A DNA stretch of 64,000 nt from Psococerastis gibbosa. Lineage: Eukaryota; Arthropoda; Insecta; Psocodea; Psocidae. A model generated the notes under the pieces. The model saw nothing but the letters and a program-made list of their open reading frames with translations, made no database searches and was not told the origin of the DNA. Both the position numbers and the translations under genes were made by a program. Positions within the stretch are counted from its first letter, which is position 1, and each line of letters starts with the position of its first letter. Below, in pieces: positions 48,901 through 60,900 of the stretch. The stretch lies in the NCBI GenBank assembly GCA_963971405.1, contig OZ020485.1, forward strand, positions 41,041,469 to 41,105,468. Direction: 5' to 3'.

Positions 48901-51900
48901 AAACTTTCAAATTATTTTTTAATCGATAAACGATGCCCTTTATACTTTTGTATAAATACAAATTTTTAATAATATTAAATTAGATATTAGTTTAACTTGA
49001 AAGTTTCCTCTATTTTCATTTACAATCGTCTAAGCCAATAAACCGGAACACATTTTCCAAAAGTCGTTAGAACTCTATTAGGTGAGTCTAGTTGCTGGCC
49101 CATCAGCAGCCCCATTATGGCAATTCGGGATTACCCTAACACTGGGGTTTATTTTTTAATACCGCATTAGTAAGGTGCCACGTGATGGTAGTCAATACCC
49201 CCAGGTGTCTGCTAATGATTCAATTGTTTTAAACAAAAGAGTGCAGAATGTGCGGGAAATTCAAATTAATAAATTATTGGAATACAAGAGAATGGTTGCG
49301 TTTTTTTATAATTGAAGGAAATAATAATAAACATTCAAATGTACAGGTAGAACTTTGGAATATATTAAGAAGGGTTGAAATTGGTTGGTCGTTATTGGAT
49401 GAAATAAATAGTAAGGATGTAAGCCAAATTTCCTAAAATAGAGATAACGCAAAAAACGTTTATGTACTTCTTCTATTGGGGCAGAATAAATGGACCTTTC
49501 CAAATTAAATGGCCTCTGAGGGTTAAGGGCTGCCTTTTGACGATGCGTTGGTGCGCGTATAAAATTATTGTGCAATACTATACCTACTGTTGTTATAACT
49601 TAGGTGTAGGGTGAATCGTAACCCCATCAGACTCAGTTGAGTGGTTTAGTATTAAAATGAAATACTGGCATAGCCCTGAGCAAAAGGGAAGGAAGCTTAA
49701 GGTAAAAAAGAATATAATCTCATTTGTTTACTCCCTTTACTTTCTCTGAAAGAAAGGAAATTTATGGAAGGAAAATAAATGTAGAATTTTTTTCTGACAC
49801 CCAAGTTGAGTAATTTACTTCCTTATAATTTATGAACATTGATTTCTCATGTAAGTAATGCCTTCCCAAATTGTATTTATCTAACAATTCCTTTTTCCAG
49901 TTCTCTATATATTTATTGCTTTCCAATTTATATGTAGTATAAGGAAAGCTTTGTGATGGTCCAAATTTTCGATTCCGAGATTTCAACGGATTTACACGTT
50001 TTCAGGTCCCAGGAACCCAAAAAAGCGGTTTTTACGAAATGTCTGTCTGTCGCTCTGTCTGTCGCTCTGTCGCTCGTGCGTCGATTTCCGGGCAAATTGT
50101 TCGGTCGATTTTGATGAAATTTGGCATGTAGGTTCACAAAAATCATACCTCGGAACCATTTTTTTTGTTTGGGGCTAACTCAATTTGGGTGGTTTTATTC
50201 TCAAAAACTCCAAAAAAACGTCTAAAAAAATTATTTCCCAAAAACGGCTCCAACGATTTCTTTTAAATTCACATATATTGTAGTTGTTATTAATGTTGAT
50301 AAAATGCGGGGGGTCGCTTGCCCCTTGATAGATTGCTTCTGGGGGTAAAAAAATAAAAATAACTAAATTTTAATGAAAAATGACTGAAAAATAATTTTTC
50401 TACGAAACCTTTATATCGATTATTTCTAATTTCAGGTATGTTTTAGGTGTTAAATTGAGTAACGAAACCGGACAGGTTGCTTTCCCGAAAAGTATTTTGT
50501 TTTGTACAAAAAAACGTTTTATTTTTGAAAAAATGTTAGAAAATTCACGCTCAAATGCATTGCGTGCCCTGCCAGTATTGCTGTGTGGTAATGTGTTGGT
50601 CTGACCTATCTAGAATTTACCTCACCTCCAGTGACGTCAGGTGGACAACCCCCCCCCCCCCCCCCGAGATATCGGAAATTTAACCATAGGAAAATTATTT
50701 ACCATGAAATTACTCATTTTCTCTATCTACTAATTTTGATAAATTGGAAAGCATGTTCGAGTAAACTCGGACCGGTTCTTTATCTCAGGGGAGGCCGGCC
50801 GCCATACTAAGTTGAATCCAGCGGACCAGAGCAGGTTCAAAGATGCAGATTACTTGGTAGTGTGCACAGTGCCGGTAGGGAAACATGTTAGGACTTGTCC
50901 TGGTCACCTCCGAACTAATCGTGTGACTTCACTGTGTTTCCCAAGTGGTTCGGAATCCACTATAATCAGGAGGTCCCCTGTCCTATGGGCCCACACCGTG
51001 GCCTGGGACTGTGTCCAACCATACTACTACTATCTCAGGGGAGTTTTTCACTATTATCTTATTACTCGACAGTAATGTTAATTACTAAAAAAGGGGTTGA
51101 AGTTAATACAGTATTATAAGAATGATTTTCTGTCCCTCTCTAGCAGGCCTCATTCGTTCGTTCTTTTTTAGCATGGCCGCGTTGACTCGGGTTACAACAC
51201 ACGAGGCAACATCTGTCAGCTCTTACTCGTCCCTTCCTTCCTCTCGCTATTGAATATGGTGCTCCGGTAATTCTGTGTAGATTGTTTAAGAAAGTGTCGT
51301 CTCGCTCGTCTCACAGACATCAAATCTCATTTAACAAAGGGTTAGTTGGACTTACAGTGCCTGCTGTGTTAATAGTCATTAGAGGCATGGGCCTCATAGT
51401 CATCAAACAAATGAGGGTGGAGCCCATTGTCAGAGGAAGGGGGTGACGTGAAGTTCAAGTAGAAGTTTTAAACTAGAATACTCTGGTGAGGGCTGTGGTT
51501 GAGTCGTAAGAGACGTTGCATTTCAATCGGGTGAACAGTAGTTCAAATTCTCAATGGGATCGGATTTATTCATTAATTCAGAGTAGAATACAAGAGCAAT
51601 GAGTCAATCGTCCAGAAAACATTAGTCCTTATCAGGACTTACGATCAACTAAATGAGGCCCCTGTGTCTAATGACTATTAACACGGCGGACAATGTAAGT
51701 CCAACTAACCCTTTGTTAAATAGTATTGCACCATTGCCATTAACCTTTAGTAATATATCATGTCTCATGTCGCAAAGAGCGACTCGTCTCGTCACGTCAC
51801 TTGCATGTATAATCTCGGGGACAACCTTACTAAGCACCAAAGCAAATTTATAAGAAGGCCATGTCATGAGCGAATTCAACTGTAACGAGTATTTAAATGC

Positions 51901-54900
51901 CGGGTTTAATCGGAAGTCTTTGAAGATTTCGAGCTTAATTATTCTGTGCTAGATACTAACTAATCAGCAGGTACCCCCTCACAACGTATTGATTAAGGGG
52001 GGGGGGGGCTACACTAACGTAAAAAATATAAAAATACGTGAATTAATTATTATTAACTTGTGCCATAAAGTTTGGCGTTTGGGCTTAAGAGAAAGGAATA
52101 CCGATAGGAAGGTCGGAAGGTGCGTTTGATAAGGTGCAGGACACGCAATCTGCGGTATCGGGTCTGAAACAATCCGGAAATCCCCTGCGTTATTCAAAGG
52201 ATTCGCAATGCATGTTTGCACTCCTCAAAAGAGGTCTTTCCCACGCTTTTCAAGCGTTACGTTCCATTCTTCGGATAGCACATTTACGAGTGCTGCCTTA
52301 TTATATACCGTAAACGTAAATTAAACTCTGGTTTACCATATAGATTCTCAAATACGGGAAACTGGTATCTCTATATATAAAAATGAATTCCTATTTCCCT
52401 TGGCCACGCCATCACGCGTGAACGGCTGGGCCGATTTCACTATTTTCTGTTGTTGTTGTGTTTGTTATTGTCAGGAGAAGGTTCTTATGACAGAAAAAAA
52501 TTTAAAAAATTGCGCGGAACATTAGAAAATTCTGGAAATTGAAATTGTGTCATGTGAGCCCCGAGGGGCCGAGCTGCGTAATGCCCAATGCGAGGTCCCG
52601 AAGGGGCGAGCTGCGTAATGCCCAATGTGAGGTCCCGAAGGGGCGAGCTGCCGCCCGCCGCTGGCGCAAGGGGGGCGTGGCCGCGAAGCTGTCCCAAGCC
52701 CTGCTTGTAGTTGATAAAAATCGATCCCCATTTCAGCGACTGGTAGGATACGATTACATAACCTCACGTTTTCTTGACGGTTGCTGACGAGGTCACATCT
52801 TCACATCTAAAGCTGACGGGGGTAATTTTTGGTTTCAAATATTTGTTCTGCCGCTAGACGACGTTATCACTTAAAGTAATTTATCGAATATTATTACATT
52901 ATTATTTTTATTATTATTATTATTACATTTAAAAATTGTATTTTACGCGGGAAGTTACTGGCTTCACATTTATTTCCGGACTGAGTGCGGAGCATTGTTA
53001 TGATTCACCTTCGACCCGCAACAATCCTGTTGACAAGACGTATATTTTGCGGTAGATGATGATAATTTATATTTATATGTATTATCTTTAACCTGGAAAA
53101 TATACTGAAATGCACTGACATATTTTTCAATTGCCATTTTAGTTCGTCCCATGAGACAATATGAAATCTTGACATCAGCTGGCACAGATATCTTGAACGC
53201 CTTCAAAAACAATTACAGTAAAACCATATTTCATGTCGATTATGTAATATCAATTGAAAACTTTATTTTTGTCTGTTGATGGGGTTTGTATATTTTGATT
53301 GCCGACACAATGCATAGGATTACGTGGGTGGGTCAAGGAAGCCGACAAAATTCGCTGACGCAGTGTCACAAACCATTGCTAATGTTTGTTTTGCAGCCAA
53401 GTTTATTTGATAATGTACATTATCTTCTTTCAACGATTTACGTAAGAAAGGATGAAAACTTTTCGTCATCTTGGCGTACAGTATTTGTCAATGATGTCTT
53501 TGACAGTAATTTGTGCCTGCTGGTGAATAGACAGTATATTCCTTTCATCGTAGGAAGGTGCGTTCGGGGTACTGCTAAACCGCATGAAAAATTTATCTGT
53601 AAGAAAAGCATCCTTCGCAAATCCCAGAATTTTTGGCAAGACAATCTCTGAAGCTATGTCTGCAAATGATCTGCCAATAATATTATTGTATTTCAACATT
53701 GGTGTTACCATGAAAGTTATCGCCAAATTCTGCCTCATATCCGAGTCTCTGACTTGTCCTGTAGAACGTTTGAAATTTGTTTAAAATTAGCTGTGTCTGA
53801 TTAAATGTGGGTTGGCCCCTTTGATTCCACGGGTCACTTAAAACTGTTGATGAGTGGTGACTCGGCTCCGCATGCCCAACCCAACTACCGTCTTCATTAA
53901 TCCCAAATTAACTGACATACTCGAAGACCTTGTGTTGGGAAATAAGAGACATAAATTAAGCACCATAATGAGCCATAAATAAATAAGCTCAATTCCTACT
54001 CTGTTGTTGAAATCACACTATTCGTTCTCCCCATTACATTCAGTTGATTGCAGGGTAAATTGAACAAGGGAAATTTTAGTAACTAGGGAGATTCATCTAC
54101 CTAATGAGATGGCGACCAATGTTCGACTTTAGGGAAATTTCTTCACAACTTTTCATTTCATGAGCCTAAGCCTAAATCCACCCTCCGTTCAAAATGTTAT
54201 TTACTGTATATATGTATATATAAATACATACATACAAATGTCTTGATCGAGTTCGTTAACCAGCTAGATCCACTATTTAGTTGCAAGATGGCGGCTGATT
54301 TAAACCTTACATAATTCATATCTCAGTTAATATTGGTCGCAGAGGAATGAATTAAAATCTGACTGAAAGCCCGTATTATTATCTACGATAATGGTTTCTA
54401 ACACTTTTTACGACAAATCAACGATTTCGAGATGGCGTCCAGTTTAATGGGGTCTGGTGTAAGAAGGTCTCATTTTTTAAACCCCACAGATTTAATGGTG
54501 TTATTTTTGGCATATATACTATATTTGAATAGCACAAATGCATATGGAAAAAAGTATTATTTGAAACACATTCCTTCCATGATAAAATCTTTTATTGCAA
54601 CTTCTTCCACGGTTATTTCCGTTAGTATTGAAATTGAAATTTTCAAATATACTCTTCCCATAAGGACGTCTCTAAGGTGGATAATCTCTCTTGAGCAAAG
54701 TTGTACTCCATCCTATAAAGGATATTAATAAACTATTTATCTATTATTATTATTTAAATTTACTTCGGGATATCAATTTCAGGTTATCGGTCAGGTTCTG
54801 CATAAGTATTCAGTTGCGAAGTATATAAATGGTTGATGAAGAAAATGAGCAAGGGGGAATTTGACCTAGTAAACTTGAGTTTACCCCTCTTGTATATATA

Positions 54901-57900
54901 CTCGTATGTTGACGTAGCTTTCGTGTTTATAGCTGCTTTAATTTGCCGCTGTAAAATGTGATCCACATCAATCAATAATGCTAAGTCCTCGGCGGTACTT
55001 AGTCATTAGGGGGTTAACGTTATAATATTTAGAATATATTAATTCTCAGCCACAAGCCTTAAGAGAAAAATTAAGTAGAAAATTGGCATCCCAAAATTAA
55101 ATACTTTTCATTTTTTATTTAATTAACTCAGCAAGTAATTAAAAATTTGGCTCATCTAAGTTGTATAGAAGACTACTTTGTGCATCATATAATCGGGTAT
55201 TTTTATTTTTCGGTTTTGTAGTTCCAGAAATCCCAGAATACGCGAAATTGTAGTCCATTCTGGTATTTATGAAAGAACTAAGGTACCAAAAATTTAATTT
55301 TTTCTATTAAATGATGCATGAAGTAGTCTTCTGCGACTTCCATCAGCCAAATCTTTAATGACTAGCTTTGTTAATTAAATAAAAAAATAAAAAGTCAATA
55401 AAAACAACAAATTTAATGCAATACGCATAAACATGCCCTAAAATAGGAGAATAGTTAAAACTTGTTTCCTAGAGCATTCGAAGTATTTACGTGTAGAAAC
55501 TTATTACCAGTACCATAATACAGGAAGAAAAAACTTACGCTAGTGATTCACAATACGAGTATATGCTGATATCAGACTACAATAATTCTCAGCCACAAGC
55601 CTTACGTGCCCAAAAATAGGAAAATCGTTAAAAATTGGTTTCCTGAAGCATTCGATATTCGAAGTTTTTCCGTGTAGAGACTTATATTAATATTATACTT
55701 ATTATTACCAGCGCAATAATACAGGAAGAAAGGACTTTAGCTGGTGATTCACAATACGAGTATATGCTCATCTATGATTTTATTTATAATTCTTGAAATG
55801 AAGAAAGGGGTGGCTTGGAAACAACATTAATCTTTGAGAGGTTTAGCTGGAAGCATGAATGTGGCGAGATATGCTAGGATGTCAAAGTGTTCCGTGACTA
55901 TGTGGCAGCTTTGACAAACATAGACGTGTCACGCACTCCGATGCTTCACTACTGCTTAAAATTTTATCACACTGACTCGCAAGCTGTATTTTCATGCTTA
56001 CTAGTAAATGCATAAAAAAACAATACACTATTACATTTCTCAGTGTTACCAACAGTAAATGTGATAGACAAATTGCTTGTTGATTAATGGGGTTCTGTTC
56101 TGTAAGGTTTTGCCTGGAATTTTTTAATGTCAATTCTGCCCGTAGACGTTTGTCAGCACCCCTACATCGTCTTTAAACTTGACCCTTTTTGTTTATTAGT
56201 GGAGAGGGGAGTCAACCGTCTTGTTCCTCATCTTGGAAGTAATTGTATGTAAAGTATCTATGGTTTTAGGTTGCTCGATAGAACCTACCTTATGTTGTTT
56301 CTGACGCCTGCTTTCAGCATTTCTACTTTAAGAGGATATGTCACGTAGAAAATTGGCACCCCAAAATTAAATACTTTTCACATTTTATTTCATTAACTCA
56401 GCAAGTTATTAAAAATTTGGCTCATGTAAGTTGTAGAAGACTACTTCGTGCATCATATAATCAGGTATTTTTACTTTTCGGTTTTGTAGTTCTTCCAAAA
56501 ATCCCAGAATACGCGAAATTTTAGTCCTGTCTGTTCTGGTATTTATGGAAAAACTAAGGTACCAAAAATTTAATATTTTCTATTGTATGATGCATGAAGT
56601 AGTCTTCTACAACTTCTATCAGCCAAATATTTAATGACTTGCTGAGTTAATTAAATAAAAAAATAAAAAGTCAATAAAAACAACAAATTTTGGGGTGCTC
56701 ATTTTCTACGTAGCCTGACGGGGGGAGTGAGTCTGTTTGTTGACTTGAGGCACCCTAAGGGCAGACTCTTTCACGTTGGCACCTCACCTTTTGGCACATT
56801 GGAGCATACATAGAAGTACTTAGACATTGCGAATCTGACTCATACTAGCTAATTCATTTCGTTGGTAAAACTGAGTTCTACTAAAAAAAATAGTTTTTTG
56901 TCATGTTTGGCTTGTCCAAGTTTTATTTTTTAGCTTGGCTTGAAGCTTAGTTTGGAAATAGCTTGGCTAAAAGTAGTTTCAAAATAAAACTCCAAAACAA
57001 AGCTTTTGCTTGGGCTTGGGTCCATGAAGAAATTTAGACTAAGTATTGTACATTACGACCATGAGTTGAAACAAATCGAAATTTTTCTTTGATTTCATTC
57101 ACGTGTATACTGCGCATGTGCATGTATTGGAATAAACACAGTGTGTCGTTTCTATTGTTTCCTGGTTAGACAGTGTGCGATGTTCTCAAACTGGCTTAAA
57201 ATAATAAAATTTAAAAATGTGGCAGCATCAATCTCGTTGGACATTGAGGGCGGGGCGGGGCGCGTTAACAAAGCTTTCACCTTGGCTCCGAGCCGAGACG
57301 AAAAACTCTCGCTTCAAAACATCAATACTTGTACAAAGTTTTTAAAATTTTCTATGACGGACGACATTGCAGTTGTACTTTAATGGTGCAGCTATTTGTT
57401 GTAATGCATTATATATCGGTATATTATAACATTATTGTGGAATATACGAATTTACTACCCGACCACTATAAGATGGCATTTGGAAAACTCTGTTTATTCG
57501 GAAATTTGCATAAGCGGAACACCGAGTTTATTCGATTTTTATAAGAGTTCCAAGTGCCAACCTATCGTGGTCAGGTAGTAGGTACGTATAATACGTAAAA
57601 TTAGCTAAAACACCTTGCGTAAGTTCTTCCTATTTCTAGTATCTTAAATATCTTAAATTGGAATACTGAAGGATTGCTGGTTTCTAAACATTCTTCCAAC
57701 ATTCGATCCAATACAAGAAAAAATCGAAAGTGTAATACCAGTATTGGGTTGAATAAATATTCGAGTGTGTAATCAGTGCCATTGGAACAATATTCGAGTG
57801 TGTATGGGGGGGGGGGGGGGGAATCAGCCTATAATTATATTAATTTGATATGGTAGGTACACAGTATACCGTATACTTTACCAAGGGGAAAACCATGTTA

Positions 57901-60900
57901 TGTAACTTCAATTGTTCTGCTACAATATAATTCTAATTTTAACTTTAATTAAAAGCTCCTTACAGCACTGATGTTACACTAGTAAAATACCTATTTTTAA
58001 CGCTTTTATAATGACGTTAATGCCTGAGAAATATTGTAAATACATGACTTCCCAATAAGCTGGGTACTACCGTTGGGTTAGTTTTACCCTCCATTTATCT
58101 ATTCAATAGTCCCAAAGCAAGTAAACTCTCAACTCTAATAAATCAATGTTAAGTTCTGCTTCCGTGAGCTGTGACAAATGCCAATGAAACACGAATTCAG
58201 CCAATTTCATTACATTCAATATTTAGTTCACTTTAATTGTCTTGGAGGAAGTTTTGGTTCAATTTATTTAATTTATTTATTTAATAAAATTCTTAAATTA
58301 CTATATACTGTATATCTATGGGAACACTATTACCACGTGACTGGATCCAGCGCTGCCTACAGTTGCTGATTATACTGTCTTTATATATTAAGTAAAACCC
58401 GAAAAAACCTATTATGTGGGATGATAACCGAAAATGTCCGAAAGCTGTCTTTAACAGCCTTCACCCATAGCCAATTAACGCTTCCACTTAATATTTTTTT
58501 TGTCAAAATGCGATCGGAATCTGTATTCCGATCATCGGAGTTCTGATAGTTGAAGTTCTAGCATACTGAATATATTTGTTACATTCAGTAGGCTAGCATG
58601 TATGTACTTGTACTGTATGAATAGCACTGTACGCATTATAGTACGGCAATAGTGTAATATAGTTTTTACATGCATTCATACATACATATATGCAGTTACC
58701 GCGCCACTACTGTATCGTTTCTTATACAGTTGTACAATGGAAAATAAAAGAAACATGTAAGAATTGTAACTTAGTACTACAGTATATACTGTATATTGTT
58801 GTATCTAAATTTAATTCAGTCAAAAAAAGTTGTGAAACATTTGCTAAATATATTTTAGGCCAATGTTTAAAAAAAAAAAATTGCTTGGAACTTTCTGTTT
58901 TCCGCTCATATGAAATTTGAAGAGGTTGCCGTACACCGCGTCCTCAGGGCGTCTCCATGGCAACAGGCATCTCAGTCCTTGTTTCATTTTAACTTCCCCT
59001 ATTCTGTGTAAGTCATTTGTGCCGCGGTTTTTCTAGAGTTAGGATGATGATTTTCTAACGGGCCTCTCTCACCTTTTGCCTCCTTTCCCTACCCCCGTTA
59101 CTCCCCAGGGTATTATGATTTTTTCACCTCCCCTAGCTCAATCATCTTTTTACTGATAGTATTTACAACTAGCATAGTGAAGGGGGTTATGCTCCTATGA
59201 GTCCTTTCCAAACACATACCAGTAAGGCATTTTTATTACAGTTGTATGCATGGATAAGGTTGTAAATATTCTAAAACTGTAAGCAACACGTACTGGGTAT
59301 GCTAGGCATTAAGAAATAGGGACCTCCAATGACTAAGGCGGCTCTCACACTGCAAAAAGCAACGGGCAATAGGCAATACACACCTGCACAGTGAGAGTTG
59401 TTTCAATGTGAGAGAGCGTCAAAATAATATTGCGTATTTGTATTGCCTCAGCGTGAGAGCCGCTTAAGTCACCATAAGTGAGGAGCTTGGTTACAAACGT
59501 GGCCAACTCCATTTTTTCACACAATTGGGTTTTGATCCGACCTTGCAGAAAATTTTAATGTCCACCTGCACGTTGTAAAATAAAGTGATAAAAGCAGCCA
59601 GATTGCGCACAGCAGCGCTGAGAAGTTTGGGGTTAGCTATAAACGTAATGCAATTTTCAACAGAAAATCCGCTCTCCTGAAAAATTCTAAACTTGGAGTT
59701 GGCCATGTTTGTAAACAGCCTACTCAATTATATCGCCATGAAATGGTTACACTTTCATTACGTCGTTAACCCTATTTTACGTCATTTCAGCAGTCCGTTT
59801 TATTAGCTTTTGAAACTGATAGGCCAGAGGGAAGTAGAAGCTTGTGGGTTGCGTTGCCAATTTACAACTATACAAGCATACAAATGCGATCTAGTGTGAA
59901 GCGATTTCGCATGAAAAGTATTAGTTGGATGAAACCTGGGTGCTGTTTTTCTTCTGTCAGGGAGACAAAGAAACCGTAGCTTGTGAATAGTAAATAGGTT
60001 TCAATCTCTCTCTTCTATTTTCCTTCTTATTTTTCTCTGCTTTTGAAACCAACACGAACAGCTGTCTTATCTCCTTAGTATGAGAGTGTTGCTCCGATGA
60101 ATTTTTACACTGTAGATACTGGTGAGGAATTCGCAGCTTAATCTTGACTTTTGTTAGCGCAACAGTTACGTTGTTTGCTTCTGGATTGACGATTTTAATA
60201 TTAAATTGACTTAGATTGAACCTCATCAGGACATTATATCCGAACATAGGGAATTTAGAAAAATCTGTGAGAGAAGTAATTGGCGTCACTAAGCGCCAAC
60301 CACGTTATACGAACACTCAAATTTTCCTCGTGAGGAACTACATCCACTGCACTTCAAAGCTCGTTCACGAGATTAGCTGTCTCATGTCGATTCGATAGAT
60401 GCTCTTATGTACATTGTACATGCGTGTTTGTATAGTACTTACATCATTTTGTTTAAAATTTAGTACAATAAAACAAGATAAAGCGGAATTTTTCATTTCC
60501 TATTTTCATCTGAGTTTGCCCTTTGTTTAGCCTCTGCTGTGTTATCTGACACCCTCAGCAAATGTTGGAATTAGTTTTTGTCGAGAGAATTCGAAAGTTT
60601 TAAAACTCTTTGTCCTCAAATTTGAAGCTTTTTAGAAGTTCCCCATACTGATTGTGTCGCATCTGTCTGGTAATTGTAATAGTTTTCTCTGACTTCGTAT
60701 GTATTTAATTTGTATTATTTCTCAACTTTATAAGATCTTGTTCTTTTATTTCAGACGGAGCTATCCCTTAACCTTCAGCAGTTGTCTGAAAAAGCTCGCT
60801 CGACTACTGAATTTATACAAAGACTCAAAACTATGGCTGATCAAGTGACCGTAAGTATATCAATTTTTAATTTCCTCAACAGATATCATCTATTCTACTG

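Larger units (their letters stand above)
22737..60754 (+). other. Giant TRIM9 intron (38,018 bp)
   Basis: It runs from GTAAGA after 22736 to TTTTATTTCAG before 60755. It holds dozens of transposable elements in both orientations, listed separately, and no credible nested gene. The intervals with no recognised repeat are listed where long. Confidence 0.88.

Noticed and set aside
53286-53784. Overlapping open frames on both strands
   Set aside because: A decayed transposase was considered, but no catalytic motif or family block could be identified.
13810-57823. The many poly-G and poly-C runs as G-quadruplex regulatory sites
   Set aside because: Most fall at fixed positions inside hAT MITEs or F1 copies, so they are part of the repeats. 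No independent regulatory signal was seen.
59957-60289. 110-codon minus-strand open frame
   Set aside because: It has a plausible composition but no family motif, and no promoter, splice sites or poly(A) signal could be tied to it. A chance frame is more likely.
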